The notes: a model not told the origin generated them from the sequence alone. 64,000 nucleotides of DNA from an uncultured Bacteroidales bacterium (GCA_937884485.1 CALGCG010000056.1:1-64000); one strand, 5' to 3'. Shown: positions 34,634 through 42,707, counted from the first letter of the stretch. Program-made: numbers and translations.

Positions 34634-35749
34634 ATGAAGACCGCTTATAATTTCAATGCAGGCCCCTGCGTCCTGCCCAAAGAGGCCATCGAGTCCACCA
34701 TCGCCGCCATCCGCGACTTTGACAACACCGGTATCGGCCTGCTCGAAATCTCCCACCGTACTCCCGGCTGGGAGCGCACCATGGAAGAAACCCGCCAGCT
34801 GTGGCGCGACCTGCTCGGCATTCCCGCTGAGTACGAAATCCTCTTCCTCGGTGGTGGCGCCAGCACCGGCTTTATGGATGTGCCCGCCAACCTGCTGAAC
34901 AAGAAGGCCGCCTACCTCCAGACCGGCGTCTGGGCCAAGAAGGCCGCCAAAGAGGCCAAGAACTTCGGCGAGACCGTCATCGTGGCCAGCAGCGAGGACA
35001 AGACCTACAGCTACATCCCGAAGGGTTGGACCGTCCCCGCCGACGCCGACTACTTCCACATCACCACCAACAACACCATCTACGGCACCGAGATCCGCAA
35101 GGACTTCGCCGCCAACGAGATCAACAACGTCATGCTCGTCGCCGACATGAGCTCCGACATCATGAGCCGCCCCGTCGACGTGAAGAAGTACGGTCTCATC
35201 TACGGTGGTGCCCAGAAGAACGTCGGCCCTGCCGGTGTCACCTTCTACATTGTCCGCAAAGACATCCTCGGCAAGATCACCGACCGCCAGTACATGAACC
35301 CTCTGCCCACCATGGTGGACTTCCGCACCCACGCCGCCGAAGAGGCCAAGAACATCTCCATGTTCAACACTCCCCCGGTGAGCGCCATCTTCGTCATGCA
35401 CGAGACCCTGAAGTGGGTTAAGAACACCATCGGCGGCGTCGCCGAGATGGAGAAGATCAACCTCAAGAAGAGCAAGATGCTCTACGAGGAGATCGACCGC
35501 AACAGCATGTTCCGCGGCACCGCCGAGAAGGAGGACCGTTCCATCATGAACCACTGCTGGGTCATGGCCGAGGGCCGCGAGAACCTGCAGGACGCCTTCA
35601 TGGCCTTCGCCAAGGAGCGCGGCATGGTCGGCATCAAGGGTCACCGCTCGGTGGGCGGCTTCCGCGCCAGCCTCTACAACGCTTGCCCCGTCGAGGCCGT
35701 CGAGGCTCTCGTCCAGTGCATGCAGGACTTCGAGAAAGCCAACAAGTAA
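34634..35749 (+). CDS. serC: Phosphoserine aminotransferase
   Basis: 371 aa, the typical length of SerC. It is a PLP enzyme that makes 3-phosphoserine from 3-phosphohydroxypyruvate and glutamate, the second step of serine synthesis; it can also serve pyridoxine synthesis. Seen: FNAGPCVLP at the N-terminus, GGGASTGF in the cofactor-binding region, the Asp in VADMSSD, and YGGAQKNVGPAG with the PLP Lys at about 196. The end GHRSVGGFRASLYNA is also diagnostic. It is followed on the same strand by serA after a 260-base palindrome-rich spacer. Confidence 0.97.
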   Translation: MKTAYNFNAGPCVLPKEAIESTIAAIRDFDNTGIGLLEISHRTPGWERTMEETRQLWRDLLGIPAEYEILFLGGGASTGFMDVPANLLNKKAAYLQTGVWAKKAAKEAKNFGETVIVASSEDKTYSYIPKGWTVPADADYFHITTNNTIYGTEIRKDFAANEINNVMLVADMSSDIMSRPVDVKKYGLIYGGAQKNVGPAGVTFYIVRKDILGKITDRQYMNPLPTMVDFRTHAAEEAKNISMFNTPPVSAIFVMHETLKWVKNTIGGVAEMEKINLKKSKMLYEEIDRNSMFRGTAEKEDRSIMNHCWVMAEGRENLQDAFMAFAKERGMVGIKGHRSVGGFRASLYNACPVEAVEALVQCMQDFEKANK

Positions 35750-35760
35750 GTTGTTATTAA

Positions 35761-35899
35761 AACGGCGAATTATGCGAATTGAGCGAATTTGTCTACAATG
35801 AATTAAAGGCCAATTACTCGAATTTTGACTACAAATAATTCGAGTAATTGGCTAATAATTGAACTGCGTAGCTTCGAATAATTAGTTAAATTAGCCGTT
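35761..35899. repeat. Nested palindromic element between serC and serA
   Basis: A 15-bp perfect inverted repeat, CCAATTACTCGAATT at 35810-35824 with its complement at 35837-35851, sits inside weaker outer arms (AACGGC at 35761-35766, GCCGTT at 35894-35899, each next to AATT-rich words). Three near-tandem GCGAATT words lie at 35765-35789. It has the look of a MITE- or REP-type element, or a strong mRNA hairpin that could set the serC/serA ratio. Confidence 0.75.
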
Positions 35900-36009
35900 A
35901 AAAAAAGTAAAACATGGAAATCAGAGACGACGTCAGGCATGGATTCGAGAAGAAGCTCCGCAAGGAGCCTACCTGTGTCTTCTCCGATGAAATAAAGATT
36001 TATCCAAAG

Positions 36010-36930
36010 ATGAAAGTTTTAGTTGCTACCGAGAAACCGTTTGCCAAAGTGGCTGTTGACGGTATCAAGAAGATTGTCGAGGAGAATGGCTACCAGTTTG
36101 CCCTCCTTGAGAAATATACCGACGTGAACGACCTCTACAAGGCCGTTGCCGATGCCGACGCCCTCATCGTCCGCTCCGACAAGGTGACCAAAGAGGTCAT
36201 CGACCACGCCAAGAACCTGAAGATCGTTGTGCGCGCCGGCGCCGGCTACGACAACCTCGACCTCGAGGCTTGCACCGCCCGCGGCATCGTCGCCATGAAC
36301 ACCCCCGGCCAGAACAGCAACGCCGTTGCCGAGCTCGTCATGGGTATGCTCGTCTATGCCGTCCGCAACTTCTTCAACGGCAAGAGCGGCTCCGAACTCA
36401 TGGGCAAGAAGCTGGGTATCCTCGCCTTCGGTAACGTGGGACGCAATGTGGCCCGCATCGCCAAGGGCTTCGGCATGGATGTCTACGCCTACGACGCCTT
36501 CATGAGCGCCGAGCAGATCAACTCCAGCGCCATGGCCAAGGCCGTCGCCAGCCAGGAAGCTCTCTTCGAGACCTGCGACATCGTCTCCCTGCACATCCCC
36601 GCCACCGCCGAGACCAAGCAGAGCATCAACTACGCCCTCGTCAACAAGATGCACAAGGGTGGTATCCTGGTCAACAGCGCCCGCAAGGAAGTCATCAACG
36701 AGCCCGAACTGCTCAAGCTGATGGCCGAGCGCACCGACCTGAAGTACATCACCGACATCATGCCCGATGCCGATGCCGACTTCAAGGCCTTCGAGGGTCG
36801 CTACTTCGCCACCCCCAAGAAGATGGGTGCCCAGACCGAGGAAGCCAACATCAACGCCGGCCTCGCCGCCGCCAACCAGATTGCCGACTTCTTCAAGACC
36901 GGTAACAAGAAATTCCAGGTCAACAAATAA
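36010..36930 (+). CDS. serA: D-3-phosphoglycerate dehydrogenase
   Basis: 306 aa from the ATG at 36010 (MKVLVATEKPFAK). An in-frame ATG at 35914 would add 32 polar residues not typical of the short Bacteroidetes SerA. It oxidises 3-phosphoglycerate to 3-phosphohydroxypyruvate with NAD, the first step of serine synthesis. The NAD-binding loop is LGILAFGNVGRNVA. The catalytic Arg is in VNSARKEVI. Where most family members have the catalytic His (TPHxGAST), this protein has TPKKMGAQTEEA, a Lys. There is no C-terminal ACT domain, so no classical serine feedback. It follows serC and precedes the ATP-grasp-like gene by 37 bases. Confidence 0.93.
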   Translation: MKVLVATEKPFAKVAVDGIKKIVEENGYQFALLEKYTDVNDLYKAVADADALIVRSDKVTKEVIDHAKNLKIVVRAGAGYDNLDLEACTARGIVAMNTPGQNSNAVAELVMGMLVYAVRNFFNGKSGSELMGKKLGILAFGNVGRNVARIAKGFGMDVYAYDAFMSAEQINSSAMAKAVASQEALFETCDIVSLHIPATAETKQSINYALVNKMHKGGILVNSARKEVINEPELLKLMAERTDLKYITDIMPDADADFKAFEGRYFATPKKMGAQTEEANINAGLAAANQIADFFKTGNKKFQVNK

Positions 36931-36967
36931 TTATAGTTGCTATAGATACTATAGTTGCTATAAAATT

Positions 36968-37834
36968 ATGCATCTTTGCATCTTCAACCCTGAGCACGAC
37001 CTTTGCCTGGCCAAAGGTCGTGCTCATTATGTTCCGCCGCGTTCGGCCGTGGACTTCGCCCGCCGCGACGCCGCGCTGATGCAGGTGCTCTACCCCGGGG
37101 CTACGTGTTGCAGCGTCTACGATATAGAAAATTTCAATTTTCAATTTTCAATTTTCAATTCTGTCACCGCCTGGGGCTGGGATGCCGTGGTGAAGCACGA
37201 GCTGCTCAAGCGCGGCTGTCCCGAAAGCCTACTGCCTACCGACGACGAGCTGGCCGTCATCCGCGACCTCCAGCACCGCTCCACCGTGCTGCCCCTGCAG
37301 CCGGACTGCCACGCTGTATATAATATAGAAGAGATGGAGTCCTTGCTGCGCCAGCGCGAGCACTGGGTGATGAAGGCCCCCTGGAGCGGAGCGGGTAGGG
37401 GACTGCGCTGGGTGCACGGCACGCTGACGCCCATCGACCGCGACTGGCTGCTGAAGACCGTCGCCACGCAGCGCTGCGTCATCGCCGAGCCCCGCCGCGA
37501 CGTCGTGGCCGACGTGGCATTGGAATACATGGAGCGCCGGCATCCTGCCGGCACCGCCCCTTCTTTCATGGGCTACTCCTATTTCCGCACAGGCAGCGGC
37601 GTCTACAAGGAGAACATTGCCTGGAGCGACGACCGTATCGAGGCCACCTTTGGCCTGGCACCCATTCGGGCCAGGGTGGAGCAGTGGCTCGCCGCCAATG
37701 TCTGGCCCCGCTACCACGGCCCCCTCGGCATCGACCTCATGGTCTGTGCCGACGGCAGTATCCATGTGGCCGAGATGAATGTGCGCCACACCATGGGCAT
37801 GGTGGCGCACGAGAAGTTAAGAGTTATGTGTTAA
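36968..37834 (+). CDS. ATP-grasp-like protein in the serine operon
   Basis: 288 aa from the ATG at 36968 (MHLCIFNPEHDLCLA). The C-terminal two thirds have an ATP-grasp pattern: VMKAPWSGAGRGL (nucleotide-binding lid), then IAEPRRDVVADVALEYM, and GIDLMV...IHVAEMNVRHTMG, which resembles the metal-binding E-x-N end of the fold. The specific ligase reaction is unknown. Residues about 56-65 (ENFNFQFSIFN) are encoded by a CAATTTT heptamer array, an insertion that keeps the frame. The stop codon lies in a 14-bp tandem repeat that also holds the start of mntP, 6 bases later. A role linked to serine metabolism is inferred from position only. Confidence 0.75.
   Translation: MHLCIFNPEHDLCLAKGRAHYVPPRSAVDFARRDAALMQVLYPGATCCSVYDIENFNFQFSIFNSVTAWGWDAVVKHELLKRGCPESLLPTDDELAVIRDLQHRSTVLPLQPDCHAVYNIEEMESLLRQREHWVMKAPWSGAGRGLRWVHGTLTPIDRDWLLKTVATQRCVIAEPRRDVVADVALEYMERRHPAGTAPSFMGYSYFRTGSGVYKENIAWSDDRIEATFGLAPIRARVEQWLAANVWPRYHGPLGIDLMVCADGSIHVAEMNVRHTMGMVAHEKLRVMC
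37135..37161. repeat. CAATTTT heptamer array inside the ATP-grasp-like gene
   Basis: Three exact CAATTTT units (37135-37155) and a partial CAATTC. A change of one unit shifts the reading frame by one base; three units make 21 bases, which keeps it. It matches the units at 32323-32343 and 42746-42752. Confidence 0.9.
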
Positions 37835-37843
37835 GAGTTATGA
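37816..37843. repeat. 14-bp tandem duplication at the ATP-grasp/mntP junction
   Basis: GTTAAGAGTTATGT (37816-37829) and GTTAAGAGTTATGA (37830-37843) lie head to tail. The second unit supplies the TAA stop of the upstream gene (37832-37834) and the ATG of mntP (37840-37842). Confidence 0.9.
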
Positions 37844-38409
37844 GTATTGTAGAAGCTTTTTTATTGGCCTTGGCCCTCTGTGTGGACACCCTGGTGGTCT
37901 CCACCACAACGGCTTTCCATGACAAGATGTCGTGGCATCGCGGTCTGCTGCTGGCGGCCATTCTCGCTTTCTTCCAGTTCGCCTTCCCGCTTCTCGGCGC
38001 CCTCATCGGCGACGTGGCGCGCTCCTTCATCGAGGCCGTCGACCACTGGGTGGCCTTCGGGCTGCTGGCCTTCATCGGCGGCAAGATGATTCTCGACGGC
38101 GTGAAAAAGGAAGAGGAGAAGAAAGAAGTCTCCTCCTCGCGCTACCTGCTGCTTAACTACAGCATGCTTGGCGTTGCCACCAGCATCGATGGTCTGGCGG
38201 TGGGCATAGGCCTGGGTCTGGACATGCCCATGAATGCGGTCTTGGGCGTCGTCACGGTCATCGGCATCGTCACCTTCCTGGTGGCCCTGCTGGGCATCTT
38301 CCTCGGCAAGCGCAACATCCCCATCCCCGAGCGCACGGCGACTGTCATTGCAGGTGTGGTACTGATAGGACTCGGCGTCAAGATTCTCATTGAACACCTT
38401 GTGGGCTGA
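37840..38409 (+). CDS. mntP: Manganese efflux pump MntP family
   Basis: 189 aa from the ATG at 37840 (MSIVEAFLLALALCVDTLVVS), the expected size of MntP (formerly YebN). Six helices in two pseudo-repeats are visible. The family's paired acidic motifs appear as LCVDTLVVSTT in helix 1 and TSIDGLAVGIGL in helix 4. Family knowledge: exports Mn2+ from the cytoplasm. No yybP-ykoY-type Mn riboswitch is seen upstream, since the gene is coupled to the ATP-grasp gene. Its 3' end overlaps the convergent lipoprotein gene by 23 bases. Confidence 0.88.
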   Translation: MSIVEAFLLALALCVDTLVVSTTTAFHDKMSWHRGLLLAAILAFFQFAFPLLGALIGDVARSFIEAVDHWVAFGLLAFIGGKMILDGVKKEEEKKEVSSSRYLLLNYSMLGVATSIDGLAVGIGLGLDMPMNAVLGVVTVIGIVTFLVALLGIFLGKRNIPIPERTATVIAGVVLIGLGVKILIEHLVG

Positions 38410-39106
38410 CCTGCCGCTTCATTATCTCGTTGTCGAAGATTTGGTCCATCTCCTCTTTTGTGCTGTAAAAGAAGAGCCAGAGGGTGAGTGCATCGCTGTC
38501 GCCGTATACCACGTAGCCGCTGTTGTCATGGTCTGTGGCTGTGTGCAGTAGGCGGTCCTGCGATGCCGGTATGTCGACGCCCCCGATGGTGTCAGTGCTT
38601 TCGTCCACCAAGGTTCCGTTCTCCCAATGCTGCCTATGCGTGATGGTGTAGGTCGACGTGTCCAATGTGATGCGGCCATGGGGATTGTTGCCGCGCGCAA
38701 TCTCGTTCGTGATGGAATCCAGCAGGCCGGAGAAGAACTCGTCGATGCCGACACCTGTCAACTGCAGTGTGTCATTGCCCCTAATGATGCTGCTACAGCC
38801 ATTTGTTGTACCGGTGGTTATTGACGTTACTCTCGCTGAGTCCAAAGCTTTGACATCCATTGCCTTGCCGAAGCCGAATTCCTTGCATAGCCGCAGCCAT
38901 GCTTTGTTGTCCTGTGCTTGCAGCATCACAGCGTTGTAGCCTTGGTAGTCGCCGATGAGAGCTACCGTCAGGTCCTTGCGGTTGGCGTACTGGTTGTAGA
39001 CTTCCGCCGCTGCTGTTGTGGTTGTGGGCATGGAATCCTCGCGTTGGCACGAAGCATGCATGATGGCGAGGAAGAAAATGCTTGCAAAAAAAACTGTTTT
39101 TTTCAT
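38387..39106 (-). CDS. Lipoprotein in an ECF sigma/anti-sigma operon
   Basis: 239 aa. Signal with lipobox HASC (Cys at about 20). The mature part is polar and Thr-rich, without a known domain; a segment LQLTGVGIDEFFSGLLDSI and several short strands suggest an alpha/beta fold. It overlaps the stop of the upstream anti-sigma-like gene by 4 bases (ATGA type), so it is the third gene of the sigma module. It is probably the envelope protein whose expression or state the module controls; this is inference. Confidence 0.7.
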   Translation of the reverse strand: MKKTVFFASIFFLAIMHASCQREDSMPTTTTAAAEVYNQYANRKDLTVALIGDYQGYNAVMLQAQDNKAWLRLCKEFGFGKAMDVKALDSARVTSITTGTTNGCSSIIRGNDTLQLTGVGIDEFFSGLLDSITNEIARGNNPHGRITLDTSTYTITHRQHWENGTLVDESTDTIGGVDIPASQDRLLHTATDHDNSGYVVYGDSDALTLWLFFYSTKEEMDQIFDNEIMKRQVSPQGVQ

Positions 39107-39450
39107 CGTATCAGGGTTTTAAAGGTTTCTATCGTTCCTTCGGGCGAGCAGCCGTTGTTGCAGGCGAAGTAAACCTGCTCGCCGTCGATGTTGATGTTTT
39201 TGACGGGGGTGGCATTGTTTTTCCAGAGGCCGAGTGGCAGTATCAATGCCGCCAGGCAGGCTGCCGCGGCTGCGTAGGGCCACCACTTGTGGCGTGCTTT
39301 CGGAGTGGGGGCGATGGCGCTGGGGGTGGTGTTCCACACGGCACGGCGTATTTCGCGGTTCAGTTCTGCGTCGCCGTAAGGGTAGCGTGTTGCCTTCAGC
39401 TTTTCGCTGTAGGCTTTTATCTGTTGGTCGAAATCGTGCATGTCTTTCAT
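39103..39450 (-). CDS. Putative anti-sigma factor, single membrane helix
   Basis: 115 aa. A cytoplasmic N-terminal part of about 60 residues (HDFDQQIKAYSEKLKATRYPYG..LNREIRRAVW) precedes one membrane helix (YAAAAACLAALILPLGLW, about 61-78) and a short periplasmic tail with two Cys. No zinc-binding anti-sigma motif (HxxxCxxC) is present. It is called anti-sigma because it overlaps the stop of an ECF sigma gene by 4 bases and has the usual layout. Its own stop overlaps the lipoprotein gene by 4 bases. Confidence 0.65.
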   Translation of the reverse strand: MKDMHDFDQQIKAYSEKLKATRYPYGDAELNREIRRAVWNTTPSAIAPTPKARHKWWPYAAAAACLAALILPLGLWKNNATPVKNINIDGEQVYFACNNGCSPEGTIETFKTLIR

Positions 39451-39917
39451 TGGTTGTATTGTTTACGAAGTTTGCGCAGCGCCCGTGTCAAGCGCATGCT
39501 GACGGCGGCCACGGTGAGGCCGGTGATTTGGGCGGTCTCTTTGTAGCTGAAACCCTGCGTGTGGGCTTTGATGATGGTGCGGTCGGGTTCTGGCATGGTG
39601 TCGATGAGTTCTGTTAAATGGTCGTAATTGTCTGTCGTGTCGGGTCTGTCGGGACTGTCTGTCAGTCGCGGGGCGGGTTGGTTGCTTGTCTTCCGGGTCA
39701 GTGAAATCATGGTGTTTGTGGCCACGCGGAATATCCATGTGCGTTCAGAACATCGATGGTCGAAGCTTCCGAAGCCGCGCCATAGGTCGCAGAGCACCTC
39801 GTGGAAGGCATCCTCGACGGTCCATGCTGCGCTGAGGCGGTAGCTGCTGCAGACACTCCATATCAGGTTGCGATGCTGCTGTATCATCTTCGTGAATCTC
39901 TGTTCGTCGGTTTCCAT
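39447..39917 (-). CDS. ECF-type RNA polymerase sigma factor
   Basis: 156 aa. Region 2 (FTKMIQQHRNLIWSVCSSY, then VEDAFHEVLCDLWRGF and WIFRVATNTMISLTR) and region 4 (PEPDRTIIKAHTQGFSYKETAQITG, then VSMRLTRALRKLRK helix-turn-helix) are both present with a short linker, as in ECF sigma factors. It heads a three-gene operon with an anti-sigma-like membrane protein and a lipoprotein. It lies divergent from a second sigma module starting at 40088. In the 170 bases between, AT-rich sequence is seen but no convincing consensus promoter, as expected if they autoregulate. Confidence 0.88.
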   Translation of the reverse strand: METDEQRFTKMIQQHRNLIWSVCSSYRLSAAWTVEDAFHEVLCDLWRGFGSFDHRCSERTWIFRVATNTMISLTRKTSNQPAPRLTDSPDRPDTTDNYDHLTELIDTMPEPDRTIIKAHTQGFSYKETAQITGLTVAAVSMRLTRALRKLRKQYNQ

Positions 39918-40087
39918 GTTTGATAAGAAAACGTTTCTGCTGCTGTTTTATTTCGCCATATTAGACGCACCGACGGAGCCAATCACAACACATGGCATAA
40001 AATTTTTTTTCGTTTTTTTCGTTTCTATGTGTAATATTACACCCCCTTTACGCAATTATTGTATGTAAACGGACAAGAAAAGACCTT

Positions 40088-40588
40088 TTGACAGCCAAGG
40101 AATATAACAACGGTGTGGCCCTGTGGGCCGACGATGCGATGCGCTTCGCCTTGCGTTGCGGCGGAAGCCGGAGCGACTGTGAAGACGCCGTGCAGGAAGC
40201 CTTGGCAGCCCTCTGGAACCACCGCGACGAGGTGCCGCGCGACAAAGGCAAGGGCTACCTTCTCAGCGCCGCCTACCGCTCGCTGATGCAGACCCTTAGG
40301 CACTCCAAGGTGGTGCAGCAACACGCCGAGGCCACGCAGGCGCTCGTGCCGGGCTACCAGGACCCCGACCTCCGCTTCGACCTCCGCGAGGCCATCGAGC
40401 GCAGCCTGCAGGCATTGCCCGAGGTGCAGAGGGCCATCCTCCAGCTGCGCGACGTCGAGGGGTACAGCTACCGCGAGATAGGGGAGACCCTCTCGCTCAG
40501 CGACAGCCAGGTGCAGGTCTACCTTTTCCGCGCCCGCGTGGCGATGCGTAAACAACTGAAACTTATGGGATATGACAACAATAGATAA
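40088..40588 (+). CDS. ECF-type RNA polymerase sigma factor, TTG start
   Basis: 166 aa. The start is TTG at 40088 (TTG ACA GCC AAG); no ATG is available upstream in frame, and the protein begins with the usual T-A-K-E-Y segment of short Bacteroidetes sigma factors. Region 2: DCEDAVQEALAALW and KGYLLSAAYRSLMQTLR. Region 4: LPEVQRAILQLRDVEGYSYREIGETLSLSDSQVQVYLFRARVAMR, quoted here in part, gives a clear helix-turn-helix. Its 3' end overlaps the next gene by 17 bases. It is the first gene of a four-gene plus-strand module with an anti-sigma-like protein and two GIN/barrel proteins. Confidence 0.85.
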   Translation: MTAKEYNNGVALWADDAMRFALRCGGSRSDCEDAVQEALAALWNHRDEVPRDKGKGYLLSAAYRSLMQTLRHSKVVQQHAEATQALVPGYQDPDLRFDLREAIERSLQALPEVQRAILQLRDVEGYSYREIGETLSLSDSQVQVYLFRARVAMRKQLKLMGYDNNR

Positions 40589-41318
40589 CAACAACTACGA
40601 ACTGTGGCTCCTGCGCTATGCCGAAGGCGACCTGAACGCCGGGGAACGCTCCGCCGTCGAGTCCTGGCTCTCCAGCCACCCCGATGCCGCCGAGCTTTTG
40701 ACGCTCTACAACGAGGCTCCAAGGCTGGAGAAGGACGAAAGCGTCTGCTACGCCGCTGTGCCACAACGCCACTCCGCCCCCCTCTGGCCCGCCGTGCTGC
40801 GTTTCGGCGCTGCCGCCGCCGTGGTGCTCCTGCTGATGCTGCCAGCCATGCGCGTGGGCATCATGGACAAGATGGAGGCGCCCCTCTTCGTGGCTGAGAA
40901 CCGCCCCGTAGCGGAAACTCCGCAGCAACAGCAGCAACAATTGCCTGTCGTCCAGCCCGTCCCCAAGCCCGTACCTTCTATCGCCTCTATCCCTTCTATC
41001 GCCTCTATCCCCTCTATCGAAACGGATACCTCAGCCCCCGTCGCCCCGGCCCCCATCGAGACCGACATGCTCATCGCCTTCGAGGACGACCCCGCCGAGG
41101 CGGCACCCATCGAGTCCTGGAACCTCATCGTCTACGACCGCTCCGCCGACTGGGGCGACATGCTGCTGGCTGCCAACGACGCCTACCACGAGGCCCTCAA
41201 CGAGCACCCCCTCGGACGCCTCGTCAGTCGCACACTGCCCGACAGCCACCAGCTCGAGGAGGCCGTGGTTGCCCCCCTCCGCCAACGCCTCGACAATAAG
41301 AAAAACAATCGTAAATAA
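40572..41318 (+). CDS. Putative anti-sigma factor with repetitive linker
   Basis: 248 aa. Cytoplasmic N-terminus YELWLLRYAEGDLNAGERSAVESWL resembles the start of FecR/anti-sigma-type proteins (L..Y..G.L...E...V..W). One membrane helix follows (AVLRFGAAAAVVLLLMLPAM, about 77-96). Then comes a low-complexity periplasmic linker: six Gln, then SIASIPSIASIPSIE encoded by five 9-bp DNA units. The rest is acidic and of unknown fold. It overlaps the sigma gene by 17 bases. It is called anti-sigma from context and layout. Confidence 0.7.
   Translation: MTTIDNNNYELWLLRYAEGDLNAGERSAVESWLSSHPDAAELLTLYNEAPRLEKDESVCYAAVPQRHSAPLWPAVLRFGAAAAVVLLLMLPAMRVGIMDKMEAPLFVAENRPVAETPQQQQQQLPVVQPVPKPVPSIASIPSIASIPSIETDTSAPVAPAPIETDMLIAFEDDPAEAAPIESWNLIVYDRSADWGDMLLAANDAYHEALNEHPLGRLVSRTLPDSHQLEEAVVAPLRQRLDNKKNNRK
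40977..41021. repeat. 9-bp tandem repeat in the anti-sigma-like gene
   Basis: Five units close to TCTATCGCC / TCTATCCCY (40977-41021), in frame, encode the SIASIP repeats of the linker. Unit number can change without breaking the frame. Confidence 0.85.
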
Positions 41319-41330
41319 AACCATTACATT

Positions 41331-42695
41331 ATGAAACACAACCGATTTATCCTCGCAATGGTCCTCCTGCTGCCCTTCGCCGCCATGGCGCAGACAACCG
41401 AAACGGACACCGGCCGCACGGCCCTGCCCGAGGCCGTCAAGACCCTGGTCTTCAACGACTGCAACGCCCTCATTGTCCCCGACAGCCGCAGCAGCTACGA
41501 AACGGGCAAGATGCCGAACGGCGCCGAGGTCAATGTCAGCGGCAGCGTGATGACCTTCTCCCGCCTCGACCGCACCGTGCACATCCGCCTCAATCCCGGC
41601 ACCGTCACCCGCATCGAAGCCACGGGCAACAGCGAGGTGACCCTCCAGGGCTCCTTCCACTTCCCCGGTACACTGGAACTGGTGGGCGACGATGCCGCCA
41701 CCATCATCGCCAAAAACGGTTTCGACACCCTCTATGCCGACTGCATGGTGGTGTCCCTCGCCGATGTCTCGCGCCTCAACGCCCATAGCCGCCTGAAGAT
41801 GCGCAACCTCGATTTCGCCGTTAAAGACTACTCTCGCCTCAAAGCCTTCGTTATCGAGCCGATAGGAGACTCCGACGGCACCAGGTTGAATTTCAGTAAC
41901 ACCCTCTACGCCTCCATCCACATCGGCCACAGGATTCAAAACGGAGAAAGACTCATCCTCGACCCCGAAGAGGAGGAGAACTTCTGGAGTACAGCCGACG
42001 ATGCACTCGACCTCGGCGGTCTCAGCGACTTAGACGCCGACGCCCTTTCCGACATTGTGCGCAAAATCAAGCTCCGCAGCAGCAAGCGCTACTCTTGGGG
42101 CGCCAACCTCGACTTTGCCTGGGGCTTTCACAACTGGGGCACCGACCGCCTGAACGGCCTTGCCGGCATGGACGGCGATGCCGCCGTGCGCACCTCGTTC
42201 AACCATATCCTGCTGACACTCAACTATCCCGTGGTCTATTCCAAGCATGTGGCCCTCTACGCCGGCCTGGGCCTGGAGTGGGACAAGTACAAATTCCACC
42301 GCGGCGATATCCACTTCGACCTCACCGCCGAGCCCTACCACCTGACCAACGGCACCGTGGCCAACAGCGAAAGCCGCCTGCTGACGCGCTACGTCATCCT
42401 GCCCATCGAGGTGAAATTCAACCTCGGACGCCACTGGAAGCTGGGGCTCGCCGCCATTCCCGGCCTGCACTGGAGCGGCAGCCACACCGGCCTGCGCCGC
42501 GACATCACCAGCGGCGACGACGAAGTGAACATCAAAGACTACAGCATCAACCCCTACCTCCGCCCCTACAAGCTCGACGCCCGCATCTCCCTGCAGTACC
42601 GCTCCTTGGGCCTCTACTTCCAGGCCTCGATGCTCCCGGCCTTCAAGGGCAGCTGCGACGAACTGTTCCCCGTCAAATTTGGTATCATTCTTTAA
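41331..42695 (+). CDS. GIN-domain/outer-membrane beta-barrel protein
   Basis: 454 aa. Signal peptide ends in AAMAQ (about 21). Residues about 35-190 have the repeating beta-helix style of the head GIN (DUF2807) domain: IEATGNSEVTLQG, LELVGDDAATIIA, VSLADVSRLNAHS. The C-terminal about 200 residues look like an outer-membrane barrel (DFAWGFHNWG, GLGLEWDKYKF, WKLGLAAIPGLHWSG) and end in an aromatic/hydrophobic strand (FPVKFGIIL). It is the third gene of the sigma module and a paralogue of the next gene. It is probably the regulon output in the outer membrane; substrate or role unknown. Confidence 0.75.
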   Translation: MKHNRFILAMVLLLPFAAMAQTTETDTGRTALPEAVKTLVFNDCNALIVPDSRSSYETGKMPNGAEVNVSGSVMTFSRLDRTVHIRLNPGTVTRIEATGNSEVTLQGSFHFPGTLELVGDDAATIIAKNGFDTLYADCMVVSLADVSRLNAHSRLKMRNLDFAVKDYSRLKAFVIEPIGDSDGTRLNFSNTLYASIHIGHRIQNGERLILDPEEEENFWSTADDALDLGGLSDLDADALSDIVRKIKLRSSKRYSWGANLDFAWGFHNWGTDRLNGLAGMDGDAAVRTSFNHILLTLNYPVVYSKHVALYAGLGLEWDKYKFHRGDIHFDLTAEPYHLTNGTVANSESRLLTRYVILPIEVKFNLGRHWKLGLAAIPGLHWSGSHTGLRRDITSGDDEVNIKDYSINPYLRPYKLDARISLQYRSLGLYFQASMLPAFKGSCDELFPVKFGIIL

Positions 42696-42707
42696 AACCA
42701 ACGCCTT

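Noticed and set aside
35914..36009. Extra 32-residue N-terminus or small upstream ORF of serA
   Set aside because: Polar, not part of the SerA fold, and directly behind the palindromic element; the ATG at 36010 gives the normal protein.
40037..42701. Several minus-strand frames opposite the sigma/barrel module
   Set aside because: Shadows without motifs; the plus-strand genes have sigma regions, helices and signal peptides.
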